NCBI GenBank assembly: GCA_017993235.1
Contig: JAGONC010000031.1
Span: 1 to 39,196 of the forward strand
Reading direction: 5' to 3'
DNA length: 39,196 nucleotides
Source of the DNA: Lentimicrobiaceae bacterium
GTDB lineage: Bacteria; Bacteroidota; Bacteroidia; Bacteroidales; JAGONC01
Shown here piece after piece: positions 16,939 to 26,939 of this stretch; within the stretch, counting starts at the first letter, position 1, and every line of letters starts with the position of its first letter. The translations under genes were made by a program, and so were the position numbers. The notes beneath the pieces were generated by a model. The model searched no databases. It saw only the letters and a program-made list of their open reading frames with translations, and was not told where the DNA came from.

Positions 16939-19900
16939 TTATGCTTTAACTGTCTTTAATTCTACAGCTTTTTTCTTCCTTTTTATATTCATCATGGCAA
17001 ATTCATAAGCAATAGGCACTGAAATGAATACTGATGAATAAGTACCTACAACAATCCCAACAAAAAGAGCAAAACAAAGTCCTCGGATCACTTCGCCTCC
17101 GAAGATAAACATCGCCAAAAGGGTTAACAGGGTTGTACCCCCTGTGTTAATCGTTCGGCCAATAGTGCTGTTCACAGCTGCATTCATTGTTTCCGCGAGA
17201 TTACGCTTAGGATATAACGTTCTGTATTCTCTAACCCGGTCATAAATGACCACAGAGTCGTTGATCGAATAACCGATGATGGTCAAAACCGCGGCAATGA
17301 AGTTCTGATCAAGTTCAAGTGCAAAGGGCATGATATTATAGAATATCGAATAGAGGGCCACCAGGATGAAAGTATCATGTGCAAGGGCAGCAACCCCACC
17401 AAGCCCAAAACTCCATTTTTTAAAGCGGACAGCCATATATAAAAATATACCTATCAAAGACAGGAAGACTGCCCACGCAGCTTTTACTTTTAAATCGTCG
17501 GCAACCGTCGGTCCGACCATTTGTGAACTGAGTTTCCCTACCAGCTTTTTGCCAGTTTCCGCTGAAAAGGTTTGATAATCAATTGGATTCTGATAGAATC
17601 CCGTCACACCTTCGTAAATTTTTCTTTCTACCAGGGAATCACCAGTGGTTGAAACATCATCAACCATGTACTTAGTGGTGATTTTAACCTGAGTTGAGGG
17701 CCCAAAGGTTTTTACTTCAGGGGCTGAACCCAGGACCTTTTCCAATGAGTTTCGAACCTCGTCAGTCCTCACAACCTGGTCGAATCTGACGATATATGTT
17801 CTGCCTCCGGTAAAATCTACACCTGGATCCATTCCCCGGATAATCAAAGAGGTTACGCCAATGATTATGATCACTAAAGAAATAAGGTAGAATTTTTTTC
17901 TGTTACCGATAAAATCATAGTTCACTTTTGTAAAAAGGTTCAGTGTGTATTTGTTAGCGAATGTAATCACCTTGTTTTTGTCGAGCATAATCGTGAAGAT
18001 AATCCTGGAAATGAAGATTGCGGTGAACAGGGATGCGACGATGCCGATGATCAATGTAGTTGCGAAGCCCTTGATAGGACCTGATCCAAAAATGTACAGG
18101 ATCACACCGGTAAGCAGGGTGGTCACGTTCCCGTCGATGATGGCTGAATAGGCATGTTTGTAACCATCGCTGATAGCCAGTCGCATGCCCTTTCCGGCTC
18201 GCACTTCCTCCCTTATGCGCTCATAAATGATCACGTTCGCATCCAGGGCCATACCGAAAGTCAGGACGATACCAGCGATACCAGGTAAGGTCAGGGTTGC
18301 ACCAAGGGAAGCTAGAATCCCGAAAATAAAGAATATGTTAACTAACAATGCCAGATCAGCAACCGTTCCGGCCTTACCGTAGTAAAAGATCATATATAAT
18401 AATACGATAACAATTGAAATGCAGAATGAGAGAACCCCGGCATTGATGGCTTCACGTCCCAGAGTTGGCCCTACTACTTCTTCCTGGACGATGCGGGCGG
18501 GTGCAGGCATCTTGCCGGCTTTCAGTATATTGGCTATGTCCTGTGCCTCTTCCACCTCCATTCCTCCACCACTGATAGAGGATTGCCCGTTTGGAATTTC
18601 AGATTTCACATTGGGAGCCGATCTGACATAATCGTCCAGTACAATGGCGATCTGTTTTCCTATATTTTCACCGGTAAGGCGTTTCCACACCCGGCCGCCT
18701 TCAGCATCCATGGCCATGGAAACTTCCACCGCGCCATTCTGGTCATAATCCTGGTATGCATTGGTAATGGCATCCCCTCCCAGGGGTGCAGAGCCATCCC
18801 GGGTTGTAATCCTTAATGCATAAAGGGTCAGGATATCACCGGTCTGCCATCTTTCCGGTTTGGCTGACCAGGCAAGTTTCATATCCCGCGGAAACACATC
18901 CTCTGCCTGGCGGAGCATCTGGTTAACGATAGCCGTATCTTTAATGGCCGCATAACCCACTGCAGCGCCGTTGGAGGCATACATCTTCCCATCCTGCTGG
19001 TAAAATGCGGGAGACAGGTAATTGAACAGGGGATTTTCCTTTGCCCACTCTTCCCGTGTTTGATCCTCATCCGCGGTGGTTTCCCTGGCGGTATCCGATG
19101 CAATCAGGTCTTCGAGGGTGGAGGTATCCTTTGCCATCAGTTCCGTATCTGCCAGTAATGTTGTATCAGACTGATTTCCAGCGACAGATGAAGTGTCTGT
19201 CAGGGTGGTACTGTCGGCTGCGGGTTGTGCCCCGGATGCTGCCATCTCTATATCCCGCAAACGCAAATTGGCTTCCGTGAAAAAGGATGCCAGTTCGGTA
19301 AAACTGTAGGTTTCCCAGAATTCAAGGCTGGCCGTACCCTGGAGCAGCTTCCGGATACGTTCGGGTTCCTTGATGCCGGGCAGTTCGATCAAAATGCGGC
19401 TCTGCTGGGCCATGCGCTGAATGTTTGGCTGTGACACGCCAAACCGGTCGATACGGGTACGGAGGATCTGGTAGGACTGATCAATGTACCGTTCGGCTTC
19501 ATTCCGGATCACATTGATCACCTCATCATTGGTAGAGGTGGTAGTGATCCCCTGATTCTTGAACTCATATGCAAAAATGGCTGCAAGCCGGGCATTGGGA
19601 TCGATCTCTTCAAAGGATTCCTGGAAAAGATCCACAAAATCCCGCTGGCTGTTCCGCTGCTTACGCTCTGCCATCGCAATGGCCTGCGTGAAAGTGGGAT
19701 CCTGACTGTTACCCGATAAGCCCCGGATGATATCTACCACGGATACCTCCATCATCACGTTCATCCCCCCCTTCAGGTCCAAACCCAGGTTTATCTCCCT
19801 TTCCTTGCAGTTCTGGTAGGTATATTTTTTTAGTAATATATTGTAAACTATTTCGTTGGACATCGAGTCAAGGTAATGCCTTTCCCTGACTTTCGACAAC

Positions 19901-20094
19901 GAATCCATGAAATAACTTTCACGTAATAAATCTCCTTTTGCCAGCTTCTGGGCTATCGAAGATGCCTGCTCATTCGTTGCAAAAACTTTTGCCTTCTTTT
20001 CCACTCTTTTGGTAAAGAACGTAAACGAAAGCTGAAACAAACTTGCCAGGGCGAGAATGATAGCAAATGTCGCAATCGCACCTCTATTCTGCAT
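16939..20094 (-). CDS. secDF: Protein translocase SecDF (fused SecD-SecF)
   Basis: A proton-driven helper of the Sec channel, here as one 1051-residue chain with about 12 membrane segments. SecD half: INLGLDLKGGMNVMMEV (101-117), the P1 domain, then GMALDANVIIYERIREE (614-630). SecF half (from about 710): PGVDFTGGRTYIVRF and GYSINDSVVIYDRVREY. The P1 domain is interrupted by a Ser/Thr/Asp-rich, low-complexity stretch (284-350); such linkers are common in this phylum. ATG 20094 follows a good TTG/TAATTTTG promoter, and a strong terminator closes the unit, so it is probably transcribed alone. Confidence 0.97.
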   Translation of the reverse strand: MQNRGAIATFAIILALASLFQLSFTFFTKRVEKKAKVFATNEQASSIAQKLAKGDLLRESYFMDSLSKVRERHYLDSMSNEIVYNILLKKYTYQNCKEREINLGLDLKGGMNVMMEVSVVDIIRGLSGNSQDPTFTQAIAMAERKQRNSQRDFVDLFQESFEEIDPNARLAAIFAYEFKNQGITTTSTNDEVINVIRNEAERYIDQSYQILRTRIDRFGVSQPNIQRMAQQSRILIELPGIKEPERIRKLLQGTASLEFWETYSFTELASFFTEANLRLRDIEMAASGAQPAADSTTLTDTSSVAGNQSDTTLLADTELMAKDTSTLEDLIASDTARETTADEDQTREEWAKENPLFNYLSPAFYQQDGKMYASNGAAVGYAAIKDTAIVNQMLRQAEDVFPRDMKLAWSAKPERWQTGDILTLYALRITTRDGSAPLGGDAITNAYQDYDQNGAVEVSMAMDAEGGRVWKRLTGENIGKQIAIVLDDYVRSAPNVKSEIPNGQSSISGGGMEVEEAQDIANILKAGKMPAPARIVQEEVVGPTLGREAINAGVLSFCISIVIVLLYMIFYYGKAGTVADLALLVNIFFIFGILASLGATLTLPGIAGIVLTFGMALDANVIIYERIREEVRAGKGMRLAISDGYKHAYSAIIDGNVTTLLTGVILYIFGSGPIKGFATTLIIGIVASLFTAIFISRIIFTIMLDKNKVITFANKYTLNLFTKVNYDFIGNRKKFYLISLVIIIIGVTSLIIRGMDPGVDFTGGRTYIVRFDQVVRTDEVRNSLEKVLGSAPEVKTFGPSTQVKITTKYMVDDVSTTGDSLVERKIYEGVTGFYQNPIDYQTFSAETGKKLVGKLSSQMVGPTVADDLKVKAAWAVFLSLIGIFLYMAVRFKKWSFGLGGVAALAHDTFILVALYSIFYNIMPFALELDQNFIAAVLTIIGYSINDSVVIYDRVREYRTLYPKRNLAETMNAAVNSTIGRTINTGGTTLLTLLAMFIFGGEVIRGLCFALFVGIVVGTYSSVFISVPIAYEFAMMNIKRKKKAVELKTVKA

Positions 20095-20143
20095 GTGACG
20101 TTGATTAAATGTTAAATTAAGAACGGTTATTTTTTTGAGCCTG

Positions 20144-20174
20144 CAAAATTAGTAAACCATTTGCAATTAAACAA
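20144..20174 (-). promoter_or_regulatory. Promoter of secDF (TTG-N20-TAATTTTG)
   Basis: On the minus strand a TTG (20174-20172) is followed after 20 bases by TAATTTTG (20151-20144). This fits the Bacteroidota consensus with correct spacing and implies a leader of about 43 bases. Confidence 0.65.
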
Positions 20175-20240
20175 TAAAATAATGTGAAGAAAATTCGGGA
20201 AGAAAAGGAGCTAATGCGGATGGAATTGAGGCTCGATAAT

Positions 20241-20310
20241 GGTCAATGACGGTCATTCGTGGTCATTTATGGTCATTCGTTGTTGTTCTTAGTTATTCAT
20301 GGTTATTTGT
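20241..20310. repeat. Seven degenerate 10-bp repeats (GGTCATTCGT type)
   Basis: Seven decamers lie in strict 10-bp register: GGTCAATGAC, GGTCATTCGT, GGTCATTTAT, GGTCATTCGT, TGTTGTTCTT, AGTTATTCAT, GGTTATTTGT. They stop 9 bases before the -7 element of the next gene. The same unit, inverted, forms the tract at 34621-34705. Confidence 0.85.
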
Positions 20311-20319
20311 GGGATTGTT

Positions 20320-20327
20320 TAACTTTG
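20320..20327 (+). promoter_or_regulatory. Candidate -7 element TAACTTTG upstream of the FG-GAP gene
   Basis: An exact TAnnTTTG match 25 bases before the GTG start. The position of the -33 box is occupied by the decamer repeats and has no TTG at 17-23 bases. Confidence 0.4.
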
Positions 20328-20352
20328 TGTTGGGTTAAATCATGCAGGACGG

Positions 20353-22635
20353 GTGAAAAGAGATTTGATCATTCTCCTATTATGGATCCTTTTCTGGACC
20401 CTGGTGCCTGGAATCAGGCTCATTGCCCAGGGATCAGCCGTTATGGGACAAGGGTCACGGGTTGGCTATGAGGATTTTGGCTTTAGGAAGGATTTTTCGA
20501 TCCCGGTTCGGAATGAGCTGGATCAAGCCTTTTTACAGCCCTGGGTCGGTGGATTGAATGCATGCCAGATTTCAGAAGTGGATCTTGATCTGGACGGAAT
20601 TATGGATCTGGTCGTATTTGACCGGCATGGCAACCGCCTGTTGCCTTTTATCAATCACGGGAATTATCTTCGGTCAGATTATACCTATGCACCTGAATAC
20701 CAGTCCCGCTTTCCGGCTGTCAGGGAATGGATGAACCTGGCGGACTATGACGGTGACGGCAGAAATGACCTGTTCACTTATACTACCGGGGGGATACGGG
20801 TCTACAGGAATGCATCGGATACTCTCCTGACCTTCAACCTGGAAATACCAATGCTTTACTCATATTACTATACGGGACAGGTGAATTTATTTGCACTGCC
20901 GGATGACTATCCTGCCTTTACCGATGTGGATGGGGATGGCGACATGGATATCCTCAATTTTTTTACGCTCGGCAAATACCTGAACTTTCACCGGAATCTC
21001 TCGGTTGAAAAATATGGGATCCCTGATAGCCTTGACTTTCGCCTGGCCGAACTGTGCTGGGGTCATTTCGAGGAAAATGAGCTTTCCAACGTCTTATCCT
21101 TAAATATCGACTGCGAGAACCGTCTTCCGTATGATGCCTCCGAGCGGCATGCCGGATCAACCTTGCTGGCGCTGGATATGGACGGTGACCAGGATAAGGA
21201 CCTTCTGGTTGGTGATATTGATTATGCAACGATCATCGGACTTACCAACGGGGGTACTTGCGATTCAGCCTATATGACGCATCAGGATACGATGTTCCCT
21301 TCAAATACAATAGGAATTGATCTGATGTCAATGCCTGTTTGTACCTATATTGACGTAAACCATGATGGGACCAGGGATCTGCTGACCTCCCCCTTTGATC
21401 CGGGACTCGACCGGACCGAAAACAGCAACAGTGTCTGGCTTTACGAAAATCTGGGAACAAATGATGCTCCGGTCTTTCATTTTAAGCAGAATGATTTTCT
21501 CCAGGAAGAGATGATTGACCTGGGAGCGGGTGCTTATCCTGTCGTTTGTGATGTAAACCAGGATGGATTGCAGGATCTGGTGGTGGGGAATTTTGGTTAC
21601 CTCGACACGGCGTATTACCAGCTGGGGTATCTGTACCTTACCTACCGTTCGCAACTGGCATTGTTTCTTAACACAGGGGAGGAGGGACTGCCTTCGTTCA
21701 GGCTGGCTGATAAGGATTTTGGCCATTTGTCATCCCTGATGCTTACGGGTGCCTATCCTGCACTGGCCGATCTGGATGATGACGGGGATATGGATCTGCT
21801 CGCAGGTAATAGCGATGGAATCCTGATTTATCTGGAGAACCTGGCAGGACCGGGACAGATGCCTGTTTTCGCCGATCCAGTCATGAATTTTCAGGGAATT
21901 GATGTTGGCGAATACAGCGCTCCTCAGCTGATTGATCTTGACCGGGATGGATTGACTGACCTGGTCATGGGTAAAAGCGATGGCACCCTGAGCTATTACC
22001 GTAACACCGGTTCAAAATCCCATGCTGTTTTTACCCTGGTTACCGATCTTCTCGGAGGGGTAGATGTAACCGATACGACTCTCTCCCTGGATGGATTCAG
22101 TACGCCCTGTTTTTTTGAGTCAGAAGGGGAATACCGGTTGTTTGCCGGTTCAGAATTCGGTCATGTTTATTATTACCGTGATATCGAAGCGAATCTTGCG
22201 GGTTCCTTTACTCAGGTGTCCGATCATTACCTGTTCATCGATGAAGGATCACGGACAGGATTGGCCGTCTGGAATTTCAACAACGATGAATTTCCCGACA
22301 TGCTCATCGGTAATTATTCCGGCGGGCTTGCCCTTTATAAAGGTGTGACTCCTTCTCCACTTCACACGGGAGAGCTTCAGGAGATCCTGCCAGGATTAAG
22401 GCTCTATCCCAATCCAGCGGGAGATATTCTGTTTATTGCGTTTTCAGGGTCCATGCATGCTGAGCCCTGCGGGATTCACATTATCGATCTGCTGGGCAGG
22501 GAAATGGAAACTTTCAGGATCGACGCAAAGGGAGTGCAAACCCTGAACGTCAGCCGATTGCCACAGGGTGTCTACCTGGTGATTGCCCGTTGCGAAAAAA
22601 GTGCTTTCGGTGCCCTGAGGTTCATCAAGTACTGA
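20353..22635 (+). CDS. Secreted FG-GAP/VCBS-repeat protein with T9SS sorting domain
   Basis: A 760-residue surface or secreted protein of unknown ligand. It has a signal peptide (residues 1-26, ending LIAQG), then a beta-propeller built of about nine FG-GAP/VCBS repeats with calcium-binding DxDxDG loops (DYDGDGRNDLF, DVDGDGDMDIL, DVNQDGLQDLVVGN, DLDDDGDMDLLAGNSDG, DLDRDGLTDLVMGKSDG and others). It ends in a type A T9SS sorting domain (about 677-760, LRLYPNPAGDILFI..LPQGVYLVIA). Such proteins are exported by Sec, then carried across the outer membrane by the type IX system. The start is GTG: no in-frame ATG precedes the hydrophobic stretch. It is convergent with the LOG gene, six bases away. 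Confidence 0.9.
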   Translation: MKRDLIILLLWILFWTLVPGIRLIAQGSAVMGQGSRVGYEDFGFRKDFSIPVRNELDQAFLQPWVGGLNACQISEVDLDLDGIMDLVVFDRHGNRLLPFINHGNYLRSDYTYAPEYQSRFPAVREWMNLADYDGDGRNDLFTYTTGGIRVYRNASDTLLTFNLEIPMLYSYYYTGQVNLFALPDDYPAFTDVDGDGDMDILNFFTLGKYLNFHRNLSVEKYGIPDSLDFRLAELCWGHFEENELSNVLSLNIDCENRLPYDASERHAGSTLLALDMDGDQDKDLLVGDIDYATIIGLTNGGTCDSAYMTHQDTMFPSNTIGIDLMSMPVCTYIDVNHDGTRDLLTSPFDPGLDRTENSNSVWLYENLGTNDAPVFHFKQNDFLQEEMIDLGAGAYPVVCDVNQDGLQDLVVGNFGYLDTAYYQLGYLYLTYRSQLALFLNTGEEGLPSFRLADKDFGHLSSLMLTGAYPALADLDDDGDMDLLAGNSDGILIYLENLAGPGQMPVFADPVMNFQGIDVGEYSAPQLIDLDRDGLTDLVMGKSDGTLSYYRNTGSKSHAVFTLVTDLLGGVDVTDTTLSLDGFSTPCFFESEGEYRLFAGSEFGHVYYYRDIEANLAGSFTQVSDHYLFIDEGSRTGLAVWNFNNDEFPDMLIGNYSGGLALYKGVTPSPLHTGELQEILPGLRLYPNPAGDILFIAFSGSMHAEPCGIHIIDLLGREMETFRIDAKGVQTLNVSRLPQGVYLVIARCEKSAFGALRFIKY

Positions 22636-22641
22636 GAAGGG

Positions 22642-23382
22642 TCAGAAGTTCGGTTTTAACGCGTATTTCTTATAGAAATCCACGATTTCCCTGACTGCTT
22701 CTTCGGCCGTGTCGACAAGCCTGAAGATGTTCATATCATCCGGATGGATCTTACCTCCCTGGAGAAGCTGATTTTCAATCCAGGTGATCAGTCCCGACCA
22801 GTATTCTTTTCCCACCATCACAACGGGGAATTGAACCATTTTATGGGTCTGGATGAGGGTGACCGCTTCAAAGAGTTCATCCAGGGTGCCAAAGCCGCCG
22901 GGCATAACGATATAACCCTGAGCATATTTGACAAACATCACTTTTCTGACAAAGAAGTGATTGAATGAAAGGAATTTGTCAGGATCAATGAACTGGTTGG
23001 GGATCTGCTCAAAAGGAAGTTCGATGTTCAGTCCGACGGATTTTCCCCCGGCGAAGTGGGCTCCCTTGTTGGCGGCTTCCATGATACCCGGACCTCCTCC
23101 CGTGATGATCCCAAATCCGTTTTTGGTGAGCAGGTAGGCAATCTCTTCGGTAAGCCGGTAATTTTTATCGGAAGGTTTTGCCCGTGCAGAGCCAAAAATG
23201 CTTACGCATGGCCCGATTCTGGCCAGGGATTCGAATCCGTCGACCATTTCAGCCATAATTTTAAAAACGGCCCATGAGTCCTGGGTTTTGATCTCATTCC
23301 AGCTCTTCGGCTCAAATGCCATGCGGATCTTCTGTTCCTCACCCAGTTCCTCCCGATTCAGTCCATTATTTTCTACTATCAT
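22642..23382 (-). CDS. LOG-family protein (TIGR00730-type Rossmann fold)
   Basis: A 246-residue protein of the family that includes cytokinin riboside 5'-monophosphate phosphoribohydrolase and proteins once called lysine decarboxylases. Family marks are SIFGSARAKPSD, the GGGPGIMEAANKGA loop and MPGGFGTLDELFE, which carries the conserved PGGxGTxxE motif. Expected activity is removal of ribose-5-phosphate from adenine-type nucleotides; the true substrate in this organism is unknown. It lies 44 bases downstream of the uvrA stop codon side of its neighbour on the same strand, with no promoter motif recognised. Confidence 0.88.
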   Translation of the reverse strand: MIVENNGLNREELGEEQKIRMAFEPKSWNEIKTQDSWAVFKIMAEMVDGFESLARIGPCVSIFGSARAKPSDKNYRLTEEIAYLLTKNGFGIITGGGPGIMEAANKGAHFAGGKSVGLNIELPFEQIPNQFIDPDKFLSFNHFFVRKVMFVKYAQGYIVMPGGFGTLDELFEAVTLIQTHKMVQFPVVMVGKEYWSGLITWIENQLLQGGKIHPDDMNIFRLVDTAEEAVREIVDFYKKYALKPNF

Positions 23383-23426
23383 AATATCCTAATCTTAGAT
23401 TCTAAATTACTATGTGCCTTTGTGCC

Positions 23427-26255
23427 TCAATCAAGATACTCCCTTAAAAACTTCGCCGTATAACTCTCCTCTTTTTGAACCAGTTCCTCGGGTGTTCCCT
23501 CGGCGACAATATAACCGCCCCGTTCTCCGCCTTCCGGTCCCAGATCGATGATATAATCAGCCATCTTGATCACTTCCATGTTATGCTCGATGATCAGTAC
23601 AGTATTGCCCTTGTCGGTAAGCTTGTTCAGCACGTCCATCAGCACCTTTACATCTTCAAAATGAAGCCCGGTGGTGGGTTCATCCAGAATGTACAACGTT
23701 CTTCCCGTATCTTTCTTCGACAGTTCGGTAGCGAGTTTCACCCGTTGTGCTTCTCCTCCCGAAAGGGTTGTCGACTGCTGACCCAGGTTAATGTAACCAA
23801 GTCCTACATCGTTCAGGGTCTTGATCTTCTGGATGATGGAGGGTATGTTTTCAAAGAACTCCACAGCCTGGCTGATGGTCATTTCGAGCACATCATTGAT
23901 GGATTTGCCTTTGTACCTGACTTCAAGGGTTTCGCGGTTGTACCGTTTCCCGCCGCAGGTCTCACAATCCACCTGGACATCCGGCAGGAAGTTCATTTCG
24001 ATGATCCTTACGCCGGCTCCCTTGCAGGTTTCACAGCGCCCTCCCTTCACATTGAACGAAAACCTGCCGGGTTTGTATCCCCGTACCTTTGATTCAGGCA
24101 ACTGATGGAACAGGTTCCGAATCTCATCGAAGACACCGGTATAGGTTGCGGGATTGGAACGGGGGGTCCGGCCGATGGGCGACTGATTGATTTCGATTAC
24201 TTTATCGATCAGTTCCAGTCCCTCAATGGATTGATAGGGCAGGGGTCTGATGTTGGAGCGGTAGAAATGCCTGCTCAGGATGGGGTAAAGGGTTTCGTTG
24301 ACCAGCGATGATTTACCGCTTCCTGACACTCCTGTGATACAGACCAGGTTTTCCAGGGGCAGGGTCAGCGTGATATTTTTAAGGTTATGGCCACGCGCGC
24401 CGTTCAGGACCAGGTATTTACCATTTTTCATCCTTCGCTTCTCCGGGATGCGGATCGCTTTTTTACCACTCAGGTACTGACAGGTGATGGTGTCGCATTG
24501 AATCATCTCATCAGGGGTTCCTGTTGCAACGATTTTGCCCCCGTGGCGGCCGGCTCCCGGACCGATATCTACCACGAAATCAGCAGATAGGATCGTATCC
24601 TTATCATGTTCGACCACGATGACGGAATTGCCAATATCCCGTAGATCTTTTAAGGAGTTGATCAGCCGTTGATTATCCCGCTGATGTAATCCGATGCTGG
24701 GTTCATCCAGTATGTAGAGAACGCCGACCAGTTGGGATCCGATCTGGGTTGCGAGCCTGATACGCTGTGACTCCCCGCCGGAAAGGCTCCGGGCCTCCCG
24801 GTTCAGCGTCAGGTAATCGAGCCCGACATCCAGCAGGAAACGGATTCTGGACCGGATCTCACGGATCAGTTCATACCCGATGGTCCTCTGCCTGGATTCC
24901 AGGCGGTCAGGAAGATCATGAAACCATTGATCCAGCTGTATGATATCCATGTTTGCCAGTTCGGCGATATTCTTTTCCTGGATACGAAAAAAGAGGGATT
25001 CCTTTTTTAAACGGGTTCCATGGCACTCCGGACATTCCACGTTGTTCATGAATCCATTCAGCCAGTTCTTCAGGTTTTGTGAACTGTTTTCCGTATCCTG
25101 ATTTTGAATGAAACTGACAATACCGTCGAATGTCAGTGAATAGGTGGAGGTAACTCCCAGGTATTCATTTTTCACCCTGAACATTTCATCGGACCCGTAC
25201 AGGATGGTATTGACCGCTTTTTCAGAGATGTCGCAAATCGGTGTATCGAGCGTAAATCCGTATTTTTCACCGATCGCCTCCATCTGCCTGAAGATCCAGT
25301 TTTGCTTGTATTCCCCCAGGGGAGCCAGACCGCCTTTTTTGATGCTTTTGGTATCATCCGGGATGATCTTGCGGATATCGATCTCCGAAATGATCCCCAG
25401 TCCACTGCAGTGTGGGCATGCACCATAGGGAGAGTTAAAGGAGAAGGTATTCGGTTCAGGTTCGGGGTAGGATATACCGGATGTGGGACACATCAGCAGT
25501 TTACTGTAATACTGAAGGCTGCCGGTATCCAGGTCGAGGATCTGAACAAGACCCTTGCTGTGTTTCATGGCAAGGTGCAATGCATCCTGTATGCGTTTGA
25601 CCGAGTGTTCACTTACGGCAATCTGGTCGATCATGATTTCGATGTCATGGATCCTGTACCGGTCCAGTTGCATCCCGAAGGCTATTTCCTGTACATCACC
25701 ATCAATACGTACTTTCAGGAATCCCTGCCTTCGGATCTGCTCAAACAGCTCCCGGTAGTGACCCTTTCGCCCCTTGACAACCGGGCTGAGCACAGCAATG
25801 TGCCTGCCTGCAAATTTTTTGAGGACCAGTTCGACGATCTTGTCCGGATTGTACCTGACCATCTTTTCGCCGGTGACCCAGGAGTAGGCTTCTCCGATGC
25901 GGGCATAGAGCAGACGAAGGAAATCATAGATCTCGGTGATCGTACCCACAGTCGATCTGGGATTTCTGCTGGTGGACTTCTGTTCGATGGAAATGACCGG
26001 ACTCAGGCCTGTGATCTCGTCCACGTCGGGACGTTCAAAATCACCGATAAAATGCCGGGCATATGCCGAAAATGTCTCCATATATCTCCGCTGGCCTTCC
26101 GCATAGATCGTATCAAAAGCCAGCGAGGATTTTCCACTTCCGCTTAATCCGGTGATGACCGTAAGCTGATTGCGGGGAATGCGCAGGTCAATGTTTTGTA
26201 GATTATGAACCCGTGCACCAAAGATTTCCAGATAGTCCGTACGCATGTTTTTCAT
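23427..26255 (-). CDS. uvrA: UvrABC excinuclease subunit A
   Basis: The damage-sensing ATPase of nucleotide-excision repair, 942 residues. Two ABC ATPase halves are seen with Walker [10 protein letters not shown] and GVSGSGKSS, signatures [16 protein letters not shown] and [14 protein letters not shown], and Walker [14 protein letters not shown] and [13 protein letters not shown]. The C-terminal zinc finger is intact ([18 protein letters not shown]). In the first finger the leading pair reads CPTSG instead of CPxC, so one expected cysteine is a serine. ATGs at 26255 and 26246 are both possible starts. Confidence 0.97.
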   Translation of the reverse strand: MKNMRTDYLEIFGARVHNLQNIDLRIPRNQLTVITGLSGSGKSSLAFDTIYAEGQRRYMETFSAYARHFIGDFERPDVDEITGLSPVISIEQKSTSRNPRSTVGTITEIYDFLRLLYARIGEAYSWVTGEKMVRYNPDKIVELVLKKFAGRHIAVLSPVVKGRKGHYRELFEQIRRQGFLKVRIDGDVQEIAFGMQLDRYRIHDIEIMIDQIAVSEHSVKRIQDALHLAMKHSKGLVQILDLDTGSLQYYSKLLMCPTSGISYPEPEPNTFSFNSPYGACPHCSGLGIISEIDIRKIIPDDTKSIKKGGLAPLGEYKQNWIFRQMEAIGEKYGFTLDTPICDISEKAVNTILYGSDEMFRVKNEYLGVTSTYSLTFDGIVSFIQNQDTENSSQNLKNWLNGFMNNVECPECHGTRLKKESLFFRIQEKNIAELANMDIIQLDQWFHDLPDRLESRQRTIGYELIREIRSRIRFLLDVGLDYLTLNREARSLSGGESQRIRLATQIGSQLVGVLYILDEPSIGLHQRDNQRLINSLKDLRDIGNSVIVVEHDKDTILSADFVVDIGPGAGRHGGKIVATGTPDEMIQCDTITCQYLSGKKAIRIPEKRRMKNGKYLVLNGARGHNLKNITLTLPLENLVCITGVSGSGKSSLVNETLYPILSRHFYRSNIRPLPYQSIEGLELIDKVIEINQSPIGRTPRSNPATYTGVFDEIRNLFHQLPESKVRGYKPGRFSFNVKGGRCETCKGAGVRIIEMNFLPDVQVDCETCGGKRYNRETLEVRYKGKSINDVLEMTISQAVEFFENIPSIIQKIKTLNDVGLGYINLGQQSTTLSGGEAQRVKLATELSKKDTGRTLYILDEPTTGLHFEDVKVLMDVLNKLTDKGNTVLIIEHNMEVIKMADYIIDLGPEGGERGGYIVAEGTPEELVQKEESYTAKFLREYLD

Positions 26256-26316
26256 CCTGTCGGTCAGTTTCTTGCTTGCGATCTGTTATGTGTGCGTGCA
26301 GACTTCATACGTTACT

Positions 26317-26865
26317 TTAAAAAGTAAAAGGGCTCGTAAAATCCTTAAATAGGGGGGCATGGTTATCCCGCGATGAAACCAACGGATTGGATATCCCCCA
26401 GGGTATATGCAGATCTGGGTCGTTCCAGCGTATGCAGCCTTCCGATTCTTTATGATAGACCTGTGTGCACTTGTAGGAAAACAGGGTGCCGTCTTTCAGG
26501 GTAAGGAATCCGTGGGCAAAACCGGGAGGGATCCAGTACATCCATTTGTTCTGGGAGGTCAGGATCACCGTGGTACATTTGCCGTACCAGGGAGAATTTT
26601 GCCGTAAATCCACTGCGACATCCAGCACAGCACCCCTGACTACCCTGACCAGTTTTCCCTGTTCAAAGGGAGGCACCTGAAAATGAAGTCCGCGGATCAC
26701 CCCTTTCTGGGATTTGCTTTCATTATCCTGTACGAATTCCATTGACAATCCATGTCTGGCAAAGGTTTCCTTGTTCCAGGACTCAAAAAAGTACCCCCTG
26801 CTGTCGCGGTAGAAATCAGGCTTGATGATCAATACATCGGGTATGTCAGCTCTTATTATTTGCAT
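26317..26865 (-). CDS. rfbC: dTDP-4-dehydrorhamnose 3,5-epimerase
   Basis: The third step of dTDP-L-rhamnose synthesis for cell-surface polysaccharide. At 182 residues it has the cupin-fold motifs of the family: RDSRGYFFESW, GVIRGLHFQ (general-base histidine), DVAVDLRQNS, IPPGFAHGFL and the YKCTQVYHKESEGCIRWNDPDL-like region near the end, with its tyrosine. The other rhamnose genes (rfbA, rfbB, rfbD) are not adjacent, so it is an isolated pathway member here. Confidence 0.95.
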   Translation of the reverse strand: MQIIRADIPDVLIIKPDFYRDSRGYFFESWNKETFARHGLSMEFVQDNESKSQKGVIRGLHFQVPPFEQGKLVRVVRGAVLDVAVDLRQNSPWYGKCTTVILTSQNKWMYWIPPGFAHGFLTLKDGTLFSYKCTQVYHKESEGCIRWNDPDLHIPWGISNPLVSSRDNHAPLFKDFTSPFTF

Positions 26866-26879
26866 GAATGATCCGTTGG

Positions 26880-26936
26880 CAGTTAGCAGTTAGTAGTTTG
26901 CAATTAGCAATTAACAATTTAACAATTTAACAATGA
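26880..26936. repeat. AT repeat tract: GTTAG words then AATTTAAC octamers
   Basis: The tract reads CAGTTAGCAGTTAGTAG, then CAATTAGCAATTAACAATTTAACAATTTAACAA-type octamers, and ends a few bases before the lpdA stop codon. It has the same composite layout as the tract at 11740-11783. Confidence 0.75.
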
Positions 26937-26939
26937 ACA

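Noticed and set aside
25302..26147. 281-codon open frame on the plus strand
   Set aside because: Antisense to uvrA, with no motif; UvrA is certain on the other strand.
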